From assembly GCA_022648165.1 (NCBI GenBank), contig JALCLX010000001.1:248001-312000 (forward strand): a stretch of 64,000 nucleotides of DNA. The letters run 5' to 3'. A program made the position numbers and the translations under genes. This document shows, piece by piece, positions 34,980-43,328 of the stretch; position 1 is the first letter of the stretch; each line of letters starts with the position of its first letter. The notes under the pieces were generated by a model that worked only from the letters and a program-made list of their open reading frames with translations, had not been told where the DNA came from and searched no databases. Origin of the DNA: Ancrocorticia sp. (GTDB lineage: Bacteria > Actinomycetota > Actinomycetes > Actinomycetales > Actinomycetaceae).

Positions 34980-36664
34980 TACGTGGAACCAAACCAGCTT
35001 TGGAACAGGGTCCAGAAGTTCCGATTGCCATATGAGGGACAGCCGTCGCCGCTACCGTACAGATCCTCAATTGCCGCAGCGTTGGGTTGATACGGTGTGT
35101 AGTTGTACAACGCGGCAGTTGCACGATTCTTAATCGTCACCGGCGCCGAACCGCACATCGGGTTCGGATTGTATGCAATGTTGTACGTCCCACCGGCACG
35201 CTTGAGCCAGCTGGCAATGGGCTCCGTTCCATAGCGGACAAGACCTTCTGCGGCGGCGTACACCTGTTGTGCGAACGTGGCATACCGCGAATCGCATCCA
35301 CCATTATCCGGGCATCCGAAACCGAGTGCATGAGAATACGCTGCTAGAGTGAGCTTCGATCCCGATGCCGTAACCAAGCCCTGTTCCTTCTGCAGCATAA
35401 CCAGAAGCACCTGCGGGTTCACGTTGCACGCCGCGCCCGCCTTCGCGATGATGCTCGCGGCAGTGTCACTGGCCGAACCTTGGAATTCCTTGCAGATCGT
35501 AGATGTCATCGTGGGCGTGGCAACCGTGTAGTCCTTCAGGCATTCAACGCCCTTTGCGCGATTCGAAATACAAGAACGCCCTTTGAGATCCAAGAACTGC
35601 TGAATTTGGAACTGGGACATCGCACTGCCGTTGAACATCTTCGCGTCAGAGATGATGTAACCAGCGTTCCATCCGGAATCGTCCGATGGTTCCTCATCTG
35701 TCGGAGATGGCGCCGGAGCCGGCGACGCACTGGGCTCTACTGCCTTGGTGGCGGTTGGTGTTGGCGTGGGGCTTGCGGTGGGCGCCTTGGTGGCGGTTGG
35801 TGTTGGCGTGGGGCTTGCGGTGGGCGCCTTGGTGGCGGTTGGTGTTGGCGTGGGGCTTGCGGCGGGCGCCGCCGTGGTCGCGTGCGTTTCTGGTGAAGAA
35901 CCCGCCTTCGTGGCCGCAGTGGCGCTCGGTGTAGCAGACGTTTGTGAAGTTGTGGTGCGGGTAGCTTCTGGAGTGGGAACATACGGCTCGCTAGCTGGAG
36001 TCGTTGCAGCCGGTCCAACGGCCGAAGCAGTTGTTACGTTCTGTGTCGGTTCCGCTATAACCGGTTCTGTCTTAGCGGGCGTAGGCTCCACCGTAGGCTC
36101 TGCCAAATCAGTTGGTGACGCTGACGGCTGCACGGTTTCCGCAGTGGGTGAGGTTGCCGCAGGCGCAGGCATGGTTGCCGCAGGCGCAGGCGTGGTTGCC
36201 GCGTTCCCAGGTATTGTTGCTGTGCCCTCCACGGGATTCTCAGAATCGGCATTCACCTTGCGCGCATTCTGTTCTAAAGCTGCATCGATGCTCTCAGCAG
36301 GTTGCTCGATCACTGCGTTCACAGTTTCCGTCACAGCTGCGCCAAGCGTCCGTTTAAGTTCGTTCTTCGCCGCTTCCTCAGTGGCCTCCGTAGGGCCATC
36401 CAATTCGCTCACCGAGCCCGCGCCCGTCACTTCAACGTGCTGGGCCACACTTTTCGTCTCAGCATCGGTAGGCGTAACTTCTGCTGCATTAGGCGTAGCT
36501 GCTGCTGTATATTGGTTCGCCTGTGTTTCACTTTGGTTCGCCTGCGTTGCGGTCCACTGATCCTTGGCAGCATCCCCACCCCGCGCGTCAGTTGCTAGAA
36601 CCGGGGTAACCGTCACAACCAACGCGATACAGACGCCCACGAAAACACGGAAGTACTTCTCCAC
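34976..36664 (-). CDS. Secreted Pro/Thr-rich surface protein with C-terminal lysozyme-like domain
   Basis: A 562-residue exported protein. A signal peptide spans about residues 1-25 (VFVGVCIALVVTVTPVLATD). Residues about 25-320 are low complexity, rich in Ala, Thr, Pro and Glu, with three perfect or near-perfect APTASPTPTPTATK repeats, and probably form a wall-spanning stalk. The C-terminal 230 residues are a folded, Cys-containing domain (FNGSAMSQFQIQQFLDLKG, VNPQVLLVMLQKEQGLV, NFWTLFQSWFGS). Similar domains occur at the end of actinobacterial surface proteins sometimes labelled hemagglutinin. The Glu in KEQGLV recalls lysozyme-fold enzymes, but activity is not shown. The GTG start has GGGGGAAG just upstream. 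No LPXTG anchor. Confidence 0.8.
   Translation of the reverse strand: MEKYFRVFVGVCIALVVTVTPVLATDARGGDAAKDQWTATQANQSETQANQYTAAATPNAAEVTPTDAETKSVAQHVEVTGAGSVSELDGPTEATEEAAKNELKRTLGAAVTETVNAVIEQPAESIDAALEQNARKVNADSENPVEGTATIPGNAATTPAPAATMPAPAATSPTAETVQPSASPTDLAEPTVEPTPAKTEPVIAEPTQNVTTASAVGPAATTPASEPYVPTPEATRTTTSQTSATPSATAATKAGSSPETHATTAAPAASPTPTPTATKAPTASPTPTPTATKAPTASPTPTPTATKAVEPSASPAPAPSPTDEEPSDDSGWNAGYIISDAKMFNGSAMSQFQIQQFLDLKGRSCISNRAKGVECLKDYTVATPTMTSTICKEFQGSASDTAASIIAKAGAACNVNPQVLLVMLQKEQGLVTASGSKLTLAAYSHALGFGCPDNGGCDSRYATFAQQVYAAAEGLVRYGTEPIASWLKRAGGTYNIAYNPNPMCGSAPVTIKNRATAALYNYTPYQPNAAAIEDLYGSGDGCPSYGNRNFWTLFQSWFGSTY
35742..35867. repeat. 42-bp coding tandem repeat, three copies
   Basis: Three 42-bp units starting at 35742, 35784 and 35826 encode three copies of a 14-residue Thr/Pro-rich unit in the surface protein's stalk. 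The first two are essentially identical and the third differs near its end. This is a site where copy number could vary by slippage. Confidence 0.9.
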
Positions 36665-36848
36665 GCTTCCCCCAAATGCCGTTAGCTATTACGTGATATC
36701 CGGAAAAACTAGCGCAACACGCACGCACTTTTATACCGCGTTAAAAATGTTACATATGCTAACAGGGTTATGGCTAGTGTAATTGTGAAAATTGAGTAAT
36801 TCCGACAAAGCCATCCCACCCGCATGTGCTGCAGTTTCCAGCGTTTAA

Positions 36849-36891
36849 TGTGGTAGTTCCCGAGATTGGACGAATCTCGGGAACTACCACA
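36849..36891. repeat. Perfect 19-bp inverted repeat with a 5-base loop
   Basis: TGTGGTAGTTCCCGAGATT (36849-36867), loop GGACG, then its exact reverse complement (36873-36891). It lies 24 bp beyond the stop of the WbbL-like gene and upstream of the surface-protein gene, both on the minus strand. There is no T-tract, so it is not a standard intrinsic terminator. Confidence 0.85.
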
Positions 36892-36914
36892 CGTTCCTCA
36901 CTGAACCGAGAAAT

Positions 36915-37838
36915 TTATGCCGGCTGCGCGATTACGCGCTTTTTCGCCTTGCTACGATGCGGTTTCTCCTCGCCGCGGCCTTCAGAGCGCTGTTCACGCT
37001 TCGCCAGCTGGACTTCCACCTCGCCGCGCACCCACAACCCCACATGCAACACAGCACGCAGTGGCGCTTGGTATGCATGCGAATACACTCCATCCAGGTA
37101 TTTTGCAGCGCTGCGGTGGTGCTCCCGCAGCATACGCGCGGGTTTATCCTTCCAGCTGGTGCCCTGTTCGTGTGTAATAACGGCCTCTGGTAAGAACACA
37201 GACTGCCAGCCGACCTTCTTCAGGTCCTCGCCAAATTGAGTGTCCTCAAAAAACATGAAAAACCGCGGATCAAATCCGTCTACCTCGCGAAAGGCCCTCA
37301 TCCGCACTAGCATGCAGGAACCTGAAAGCCAGTCCACCACGTGAGCGTCACCCACCGCCTCATTCTCGCGGTATGCACGCGTGGCCGGATTTTCGGGCCA
37401 CACGTTCGCCAGCAATGCGTGGCCCGATCCCGCAATAAGGCGCGGAAACTTCCGCGCAGAAGGATAAACCAGCCCTTCGGGGGTAAGGATCATCGGCCCG
37501 AAAGCCCCACCAGTAGGCCAATAGCGGGCGCCCTCCAACAATTCATCGATCGAACCACGAGAAAACACTACGTCCGGGTTCACAATCACGGCCCAATCGC
37601 CCTGATACTCCCTGAGCGCCCAATTCACCGCCGGCCCATAGCCTAGGTTAAGCCCTGGCCTGATCACAGTGGCGCCGGCAAGTTCCACCTTGTGCACCGA
37701 ATCAGTCGGCTTGCCGTTGTCAACCACAACAAGCTCCCATGGCCTCGAAACAGCCTCTGGGATGGACGCCGCCAGTGCCTCCAACTCGGGCCCCTGGTTG
37801 TACGCAACTGTTACGATACGCAATGGACTATCACTCAC
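36915..37838 (-). CDS. wbbL: Rhamnosyltransferase, GT2 family (WbbL-like)
   Basis: A 307-residue GT-A enzyme. It shows IVTVAYNQGPELEAL, LVVVDNGKPTDS, LGYGPAVNWAL, the DXD-like IVNPDVVF, WLSGSCMLVRMRAFREVDGF and FFEDTQFGEDLKKVGW, closely matching the actinobacterial WbbL/GtfN class that adds rhamnose to GlcNAc-diphospho-polyprenol or a related acceptor. The C-terminal 30 residues are strongly basic. The GTG at 37838 follows TAGGCT by six bases, giving a leaderless start. The acceptor in this organism is inferred, not seen; it may start the cell-wall linkage unit. Confidence 0.88.
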   Translation of the reverse strand: MSDSPLRIVTVAYNQGPELEALAASIPEAVSRPWELVVVDNGKPTDSVHKVELAGATVIRPGLNLGYGPAVNWALREYQGDWAVIVNPDVVFSRGSIDELLEGARYWPTGGAFGPMILTPEGLVYPSARKFPRLIAGSGHALLANVWPENPATRAYRENEAVGDAHVVDWLSGSCMLVRMRAFREVDGFDPRFFMFFEDTQFGEDLKKVGWQSVFLPEAVITHEQGTSWKDKPARMLREHHRSAAKYLDGVYSHAYQAPLRAVLHVGLWVRGEVEVQLAKREQRSEGRGEEKPHRSKAKKRVIAQPA

Positions 37839-37844
37839 AGATAA

Positions 37845-37850
37845 AGCCTA
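37845..37850 (-). promoter_or_regulatory. -10 box of the WbbL-like gene (leaderless type)
   Basis: TAGGCT on the minus strand, six bases before the GTG at 37838. Confidence 0.5.
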
Positions 37851-37886
37851 TCTACTTCAACGCGATTCACAGCAACGCAACGCTTA

Positions 37887-38231
37887 TCAAACTCGCCGCA
37901 CGCGGCGGCGTCGCACAATAAAAGCGGGAACTACTGCAGCGATGGGCGCAACTACCAACCATGTTTCCGCTGGCCACATATCCGGAACCACCAAAGCATC
38001 CACGCCTTGGCCCCGCATCAACAGATAAAACGTCATCGCCGTCACGGCAATCGCATATCCGCCCCAGGCCACGCGGTCCTTCCAATCCAAGAGAAACCAG
38101 GCGCCGCTCGCCACAATAGCCGCAGCCAACACCAATCCCACGATTGGCAGATCAACTGGACCGGCATACACAACGCCGCCCAGTGCACCGACAAACGCGC
38201 CCAATATTGCGCCAAGCAAGAATCGGCCCAT
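37887..38231 (-). CDS. Small integral membrane protein (DUF6113-like)
   Basis: A 114-residue protein with four hydrophobic helices (about residues 3-24, 28-47, 54-72 and 86-105) and a basic C-terminal tail (RRRRVRRV). Small four-helix proteins of this kind are found after typA in other actinobacteria and have no assigned function; the DUF6113 label is from recollection of that context. The ATG at 38231 has a strong GAGGAGG site. It lies about 100 bp after typA on the same strand and may be co-transcribed. Confidence 0.75.
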   Translation of the reverse strand: MGRFLLGAILGAFVGALGGVVYAGPVDLPIVGLVLAAAIVASGAWFLLDWKDRVAWGGYAIAVTAMTFYLLMRGQGVDALVVPDMWPAETWLVVAPIAAVVPAFIVRRRRVRRV

Positions 38232-38334
38232 CGTGTTCCTCCTCGCGAATCAACAACGCGATTATGCCAGGCTTTCCTGAACACTCACTGTATCCGCCCA
38301 ACCGTATCCACCCAACAGCGCCGGGCGCATCGCG

Positions 38335-40239
38335 CTACTTTCGCCGTGCCGCCTTATAACGCTCCTGCGAATCCAAAATCACCTTGCGAATTCGTACGGC
38401 TTCAGGCGTAACCTCGATGCACTCGTCGTCGGCCGCAAATTCGATCGATTCTTCCAACGTGAGTTTGCGAGACGCCTGCAGTTGCTCAAACACGTCAGCA
38501 GTGGAAGAACGCATGTTCGTCATCTCTTTGGGGCGAACAACGTTCACATCCATGTCCTCATCGCGCGGATTCTCCCCCACAACCTGGCCTTCATATACCT
38601 CGTCGCCCGGTTCTACGAAGAAGGTGCCGCGATCTTCCAAACGCTGCAGCGCATACGCCGTCACCTGGCCCGCGCGATCAGATACCAACGATCCGGTAGC
38701 ACGCGATTCGATATCGCCCATCCACGGCGCATATCCCTCGCCTATGGAGGATGCAATACCAGTCCCGCGCGTCTGCGTGAGGAACTGCGAACGGAATCCG
38801 ATCATGCCACGCGACGGCACAACATATTCCATGCGCACCCAGCCAGAACCGTGGTTTTCCATCGTCTCCATCCGGCCTTTTCGGGCAGCCATCAACTGCG
38901 TCACAGTGCCCAAGAACTCCTCCGGAACGTCAATCGTGGAACGCTCCATCGGCTCATACACCTTGCCATCAACGATCTTCTTCACAACCTGTGGTTTGCC
39001 AACAGTAAGCTCGAAACCCTCACGGCGCATCTGCTCAACAAGGATGGCCAATGCCAGCTCGCCACGGTCCTGAACCTCCCACTGATCTGGGCGGTCCGTT
39101 GGCAGAACGCGGATCGACACATTGCCGATCAGCTCCTGATGAAGCCGATCCTTAACTTGCCGCGCAGTCAGCTTGTGCCCCTTCACCTTTCCGGCCAGTG
39201 GCGAAGTATTGATACCGATCGTCATGGAGATCGCCGGATCGTCCACACGGATCAACGGCAAAGGCCGCGGGTCTTCCGGATCTACCAGCGAATCGCCAAT
39301 TGTGATGTCGGGGATTCCCGCCACGGCCACGATGTCGCCCGCGTACGCCGATTCAGTGGGAATGCGGTCCAAACCCTTGGTGGCCAGAAGCTCTGAGATG
39401 TGGACCTTCTCGATGCTGCCATCGTGGCGCGACCAGCCAAGCCACTCCCCCTTCTTCAATTCGCCCGAATAGATCCGCGTCAGTGCCAGGCGCCCCAAGA
39501 ATGGCGAAGCGTCCAAATTGGTCACCTGCGCCGCCAACGGCGCCCCTTCTTCGTACGTTGGCGCAGGAATATAGTGCAGAATTGCTTCAAACAGAGGTTC
39601 GATATTGTGGTTCGCCGGCAACTCGCCATCTTCCGGCCTGTGCGTATCCGCATAACCGGCCTTCGCTGAACAGTAGATAACCGGAACTTCGAGCAAACGA
39701 TCCAGTGCATCGTCGTCGGGATGCGGTAAATCCGAAAACAATGAGAGCAGCAAATCCTGCGTCTCGTTCACCACTTCGTCAATCCGCGCATCCGGCCGAT
39801 CCACTTTATTGATCACCGTAATAACGGGCAAATTCGCTTCCAGCGCCTTACGCAGTACGAAACGCGTTTGTGGTAGTGGGCCCTCAGATGCGTCCACCAG
39901 CAATACCACGCCATCCACCATGGACAGACCGCGTTCCACCTCGCCGCCGAAATCCGCGTGGCCCGGCGTATCGATCACGTTGATGGTCACGCCGTCCGGC
40001 GCGCCAAACTTCACAGCCGAAGGGCCGGTGTAGCGAATGGCCGTATTCTTCGCCAGAATGGTGATGCCCTTTTCGCGTTCCAGATCGCCTGAATCGAGCA
40101 CCCGCTCGCCCGTCTTCTCCACAGTTGCGCGCGCGCCAAACGCCCCCGATTGCCACAGCATCGCGTCCACAAGCGTCGTCTTGCCGTGGTCGACATGGGC
40201 AACGATGGCAACATTTCGCAGATCTTTACGGGTACTCAC
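38335..40239 (-). CDS. typA: Translational GTPase TypA/BipA
   Basis: A 634-residue ribosome-binding GTPase of the EF-G family, involved in ribosome assembly and stress adaptation. G motifs: [10 protein letters not shown] (G1, about residues 14-23), EREKGITI (G2), DTPGHADF (G3) and NKVD (G4). They are followed by EF-Tu-like domain 2, domains III and V, and the BipA-specific C-terminal domain ([22 protein letters not shown]). Length fits the family. The GTG start at 40239 has AAGGA five bases upstream. It is divergent from the PH-domain gene. Confidence 0.97.
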   Translation of the reverse strand: MSTRKDLRNVAIVAHVDHGKTTLVDAMLWQSGAFGARATVEKTGERVLDSGDLEREKGITILAKNTAIRYTGPSAVKFGAPDGVTINVIDTPGHADFGGEVERGLSMVDGVVLLVDASEGPLPQTRFVLRKALEANLPVITVINKVDRPDARIDEVVNETQDLLLSLFSDLPHPDDDALDRLLEVPVIYCSAKAGYADTHRPEDGELPANHNIEPLFEAILHYIPAPTYEEGAPLAAQVTNLDASPFLGRLALTRIYSGELKKGEWLGWSRHDGSIEKVHISELLATKGLDRIPTESAYAGDIVAVAGIPDITIGDSLVDPEDPRPLPLIRVDDPAISMTIGINTSPLAGKVKGHKLTARQVKDRLHQELIGNVSIRVLPTDRPDQWEVQDRGELALAILVEQMRREGFELTVGKPQVVKKIVDGKVYEPMERSTIDVPEEFLGTVTQLMAARKGRMETMENHGSGWVRMEYVVPSRGMIGFRSQFLTQTRGTGIASSIGEGYAPWMGDIESRATGSLVSDRAGQVTAYALQRLEDRGTFFVEPGDEVYEGQVVGENPRDEDMDVNVVRPKEMTNMRSSTADVFEQLQASRKLTLEESIEFAADDECIEVTPEAVRIRKVILDSQERYKAARRK

Positions 40240-40387
40240 AGATGTCCTTGCTTTCGGCCCCGCGAGCTGTACGCCAGCACGAAGGGCGCACCTTTGCGCG
40301 GGCGCAATTTACGCCACGAGTGGCAATTTTACGCGCGATCGCGCCTACACTGAACCTCCAAGAAGCGTGAGATGCGACAATACAGTT

Positions 40388-41074
40388 ATGAGCTCTTCCA
40401 CTCCGCATAGCAGCGGGCCAGCCGGGCATAGCAGCGGGCCAGCCGGTGGCACAGTAGGTCACGGCCCGACGTTCATTCTGCACGGGTATGCCACGCGTAT
40501 GTACGCGTTCCTATTGTGGGCGCTCGCCGCCATCGCGATCGGCACCGGGGTGGGCTACGGGTTGCGCACGTTGGCCGGGATGGCGCTCATCGCCGCCGCA
40601 TTAGCTGTGCTGGCATGGCTCAGTTATTGGAATCCCTGCGTCATTTTGAACGACGACGGCGCCGCCGTCGTCAACCCCCTCCGCACCACACGCGTGCGCT
40701 GGGAAGATATCGAAAAGTGTACAGGGCAGTGGGGCCTGCAAATTACTCCGCGCGGGGGTAAGCCCATCCACGTGTGGTCTGTGCCCAGCCGGGCTGCGGT
40801 GCGGGAGAGCTGGGCCAAACCGAAAGCGCCACAACCTGTGGTGTGGGATCAACACACGGGAACGGAACGCTTGAAAGTCACCTCTGGCCGCGCCGCAGAA
40901 ATCATCCAGTTGCGTGCAGCTGAAATCCAAAAGGCCCAACCTGTTTCAGCGGCCCAACACTCAGCTGCGGCTCAATCAGCTGCACCGGCCAATCCTACAG
41001 TGGAGGTACACGCCGCCGGCTTGGCAGCCATCGTTTTGTGCGCGGCCGGTGGCGCTCTCATGTTGTTTGCCTGA
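40388..41074 (+). CDS. PH-domain-like membrane protein
   Basis: A 228-residue membrane protein. After a Ser/Gly/Pro-rich N terminus containing a duplicated SSGPAG unit, two TM helices span about residues 38-78. A PH-like beta domain follows (about 80-150) with VRWEDIEKCTGQWGLQITPRGG, as in actinobacterial low-molecular-weight protein antigen 6 / PF10756-type proteins, in which the WEDI pattern is common. An Ala/Gln-rich linker and a final TM helix (about 208-227) end the protein. The frame is open far upstream inside typA, but the ATG at 40388, with GACAAT six bases before it, is the sensible start. Function unknown. Confidence 0.75.
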   Translation: MSSSTPHSSGPAGHSSGPAGGTVGHGPTFILHGYATRMYAFLLWALAAIAIGTGVGYGLRTLAGMALIAAALAVLAWLSYWNPCVILNDDGAAVVNPLRTTRVRWEDIEKCTGQWGLQITPRGGKPIHVWSVPSRAAVRESWAKPKAPQPVVWDQHTGTERLKVTSGRAAEIIQLRAAEIQKAQPVSAAQHSAAAQSAAPANPTVEVHAAGLAAIVLCAAGGALMLFA

Positions 41075-41138
41075 GTGGCGCGCAAAGCTCTCGCTGAGTG
41101 GCTCTTTAGGCATTCCCTCGCATTCTTGGCCGACTTTA

Positions 41139-41208
41139 CTTTTTCTAGCTGAAACGCACGTTTCCCAAGTACGGTGTGCCAGCAAACGTGCGTTTCAGCT
41201 AGAAAAAG
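41139..41208. repeat. Perfect 25-bp inverted repeat with a 20-base loop
   Basis: The left arm 41139-41163 begins CTTTTTCTAGCTGAAACG; the right arm 41184-41208 is its exact reverse complement and ends CAGCTAGAAAAAG. It lies in the 348-bp gap between convergent genes. The T- and A-runs are at the base of the stem rather than after it, so it differs from an intrinsic terminator. Confidence 0.9.
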
Positions 41209-41364
41209 CACCGCGCTGGGCGCATCGCCCGCCGCAGCCGCCGTACCACGCCGCCACAGGCACTCCCGCAGCAACCAGACCCAGCGCTACCAGACCCACC
41301 CGCGACCACACCTACCGCAGGCACTCGCAGCAGTCGCAGCCGCTGCAGGCACACAGATGCGAAA

Positions 41365-41394
41365 CGGGGGCGGAACCATAAGGTCCCGCCCCCG
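41365..41394 (-). terminator. Rho-independent terminator after the dipeptide-binding protein gene
   Basis: A 13-bp GC-rich stem (CGGGGGCGGAACC pairing with GGTCCCGCCCCCG, one mismatch) with a 4-base loop. It begins 28 bp after the stop of the binding-protein gene and is followed on the minus strand by a short T-run (GTTTCG). Confidence 0.7.
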
Positions 41395-41422
41395 CAGGTG
41401 ATAACGGAGATCCGCTATACAC

Positions 41423-43123
41423 TCACTTGGTGTAGCCGATGTCTTCAGCCGGAAGCGTCTCGAATGCAGACGCACCGTAGTTAGCTAAGTTGGCTGGAAC
41501 TGCTGTGATGTTCGCGCGGTAATACAGCGGAAGTACCATCACGTTGTCCCAAATGACCTTATCGACTTCGTTCGTCAGCTTTATACGCTCTTCGTTGTCC
41601 GTCTCAGAGGCAATCTTGCTAACATACTCGTCGATCTCCGGCACATCCAATCCAGTGAAGTTGGAGTTGTTGCCATCTGGCTTGCCGTAGATCTGGCCAA
41701 CGTTTGCCATCGGGTACGGAGTACCCTGCCAGGAGAAGGAGACCAGCTCGTATTCACCAGCAATGATGCGGTTGAAGAACTCATCAGACGTGGTGTCATC
41801 GAAGGTGATCTTCACACCGATTTCCTTCATCTGAGTCTGAAGCATAGCGCCCTCGTTCGCAGAGGTCGGAGTATCGGGAAGGCGGAGGTACTTGATCTCA
41901 AGCGTCTTTCCGTCCTTCTCGTAGTAGCCCGAATCCTTGTTCATCGTGTAGCCGAGTGCTTCGATATCCTTCTTCGCGCCTTCCGGATCGTACTTTGTGG
42001 AGTGATCCTCATAGCCTTCCTGGTTCGGCATGAAGAAGTGGTTGCCCAGCTTCATGTCCATATCTGCCGTGGGAAGACCAGCGAGATCGGAAGCCGCGAT
42101 GTCCTCCGTATTAATGCCCTTCTCAATCGCTTGGCGCATCGCCTTGTCCTTCAGAACTCCGGCGTTTGCGTTGAAGGTGAAGTGACGCCACTGAACCGAT
42201 GTGGACATGCGAATTACAGCGTCAGAACGCTTCTGCACCAGCTGGTACGTATCAGCGTCGATGATCATCGAAACCACATCCAGCTCGTTGTTAGCAAAGG
42301 CCTGAGCAGTAGCGGAAGTATCCAGCGCCTTGAAGGTTACCGTGTCAAGCTTTGGCGTATTGCCCCACCATTCGGGATTGGCCTTGAGAGTAATTAGATT
42401 TGCGGACGCATCCACCTCGGTGGGAACGAACGGGCCAGTGAACCAGTCCTTGACCTTCATAAGGTCCGTCCATCCTTCGTTGAAGGTGGTGGCATCAGAG
42501 ACACCAGCAGCTGGCGTTACCGTGGAGAAGTTTGCCGACCAATCAGGGTAAGCCTGCGAGTACTTCACAACTACCTGGTAGTCCGAATCGCCCTTTTCGA
42601 TCGAAGAAATCTGGGTCCAGCCGTCAGTTGCGTCGCACTGGAAATCAGCGTTGGAGCCGTTGCAGGCCTGCCAATCAGCCTTGTAATCCTTGTAGGTGAT
42701 CGGCGTACCGTCATTCCACACGGCCTTGGGATTCAGATTGATGGTGAGGTTAAGGCCGTCATCGGACATTGTGTAGTCTTCGATGTAATCCGTGTTCGGC
42801 GTAAATGATCCATCCTCCGCATACAGCCAGTTCATCGGCATCATGAACTGAGCCATGGTGGAATTCAGATCCACTGTGTTGCCATCGGATGACATCGGAT
42901 TGTAGGAAGTTGGCATGGCCGTGATCGCCAGGCGGAGTGTCCCGCCATCTTGCAGCTCATCACGATCCACCTTATTTAGATCGGAACCCGGAAGTTCCTT
43001 TGCAGAGGCGGATGCACCATCGGTACTTCCGCTGCTTCCACTCCCCGAGCATCCGCTCAAGGCGAGGGCGGCAACAGCGGCCAAAGCCAGGCCTGCCCTG
43101 CCAATATGCTTCATCGTCCGCAT
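41423..43123 (-). CDS. dppA: Peptide ABC transporter substrate-binding lipoprotein (family 5)
   Basis: A 566-residue extracellular binding protein. The signal sequence ends in a lipobox (ALALSGC, Cys about 25), followed by a Ser/Gly linker. The SBP_bac_5 fold is seen in PTSYNPMSSDGNTVDL, GLNLTINLNPKAVWNDGTPI, VQWRHFTFNANAGVLKDKAM and RQAIEKGINTEDIA. It should bind di- or oligopeptides outside the cell and deliver them to the DppBC permease. The ATG at 43123 has AAGGGA seven bases upstream. It lies 205 bp after the ATPase gene and so has its own promoter region, which contains a palindrome at 43220-43237. Peptide specificity is unknown; gene symbol is generic. Confidence 0.92.
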   Translation of the reverse strand: MRTMKHIGRAGLALAAVAALALSGCSGSGSSGSTDGASASAKELPGSDLNKVDRDELQDGGTLRLAITAMPTSYNPMSSDGNTVDLNSTMAQFMMPMNWLYAEDGSFTPNTDYIEDYTMSDDGLNLTINLNPKAVWNDGTPITYKDYKADWQACNGSNADFQCDATDGWTQISSIEKGDSDYQVVVKYSQAYPDWSANFSTVTPAAGVSDATTFNEGWTDLMKVKDWFTGPFVPTEVDASANLITLKANPEWWGNTPKLDTVTFKALDTSATAQAFANNELDVVSMIIDADTYQLVQKRSDAVIRMSTSVQWRHFTFNANAGVLKDKAMRQAIEKGINTEDIAASDLAGLPTADMDMKLGNHFFMPNQEGYEDHSTKYDPEGAKKDIEALGYTMNKDSGYYEKDGKTLEIKYLRLPDTPTSANEGAMLQTQMKEIGVKITFDDTTSDEFFNRIIAGEYELVSFSWQGTPYPMANVGQIYGKPDGNNSNFTGLDVPEIDEYVSKIASETDNEERIKLTNEVDKVIWDNVMVLPLYYRANITAVPANLANYGASAFETLPAEDIGYTK

Positions 43124-43219
43124 ATGTGTTTATCCCTTCATTCTTCGCCCGCGCCAACTCAGCCGAAACCGATTGGCAACTAGACATCCATTGTGGTGTG
43201 AACATCAATATACTTAAGG

Positions 43220-43237
43220 TGTCACAATGTGGTGACA
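43220..43237. promoter_or_regulatory. Candidate operator upstream of the peptide-binding protein gene
   Basis: TGTCAC-AATGTG-GTGACA is a perfect 6-6-6 palindrome about 100 bp upstream of the binding-protein start, in a 205-bp gap inside the transporter cluster. It looks like a helix-turn-helix regulator site; the regulator is not identified. Confidence 0.45.
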
Positions 43238-43328
43238 TCCGCCAGTCTCCTATGATCTTCGCCACTCAAGCCGTAAGAGGCTTAAGTCGCTCAATCATGC
43301 GGATACGTATGAGTCTAACCTCAAAGTT

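Noticed and set aside
35742-35867. Three equally spaced repeats considered as a possible CRISPR array
   Set aside because: The units are contiguous coding repeats without spacers. The same holds for 9239-9289 and 60388-60450.
35745-36560. A 271-codon plus-strand frame, Val/Ala-rich, opposite the surface-protein stalk
   Set aside because: It is the complement of the Thr/Pro/Ala-rich repeat region, which stays open in several frames because of its composition.
38482-39396. A 304-codon plus-strand frame antisense to typA
   Set aside because: typA is unambiguous on the other strand; the antisense frame has no recognisable domain and a His/Arg-rich composition typical of shadows.
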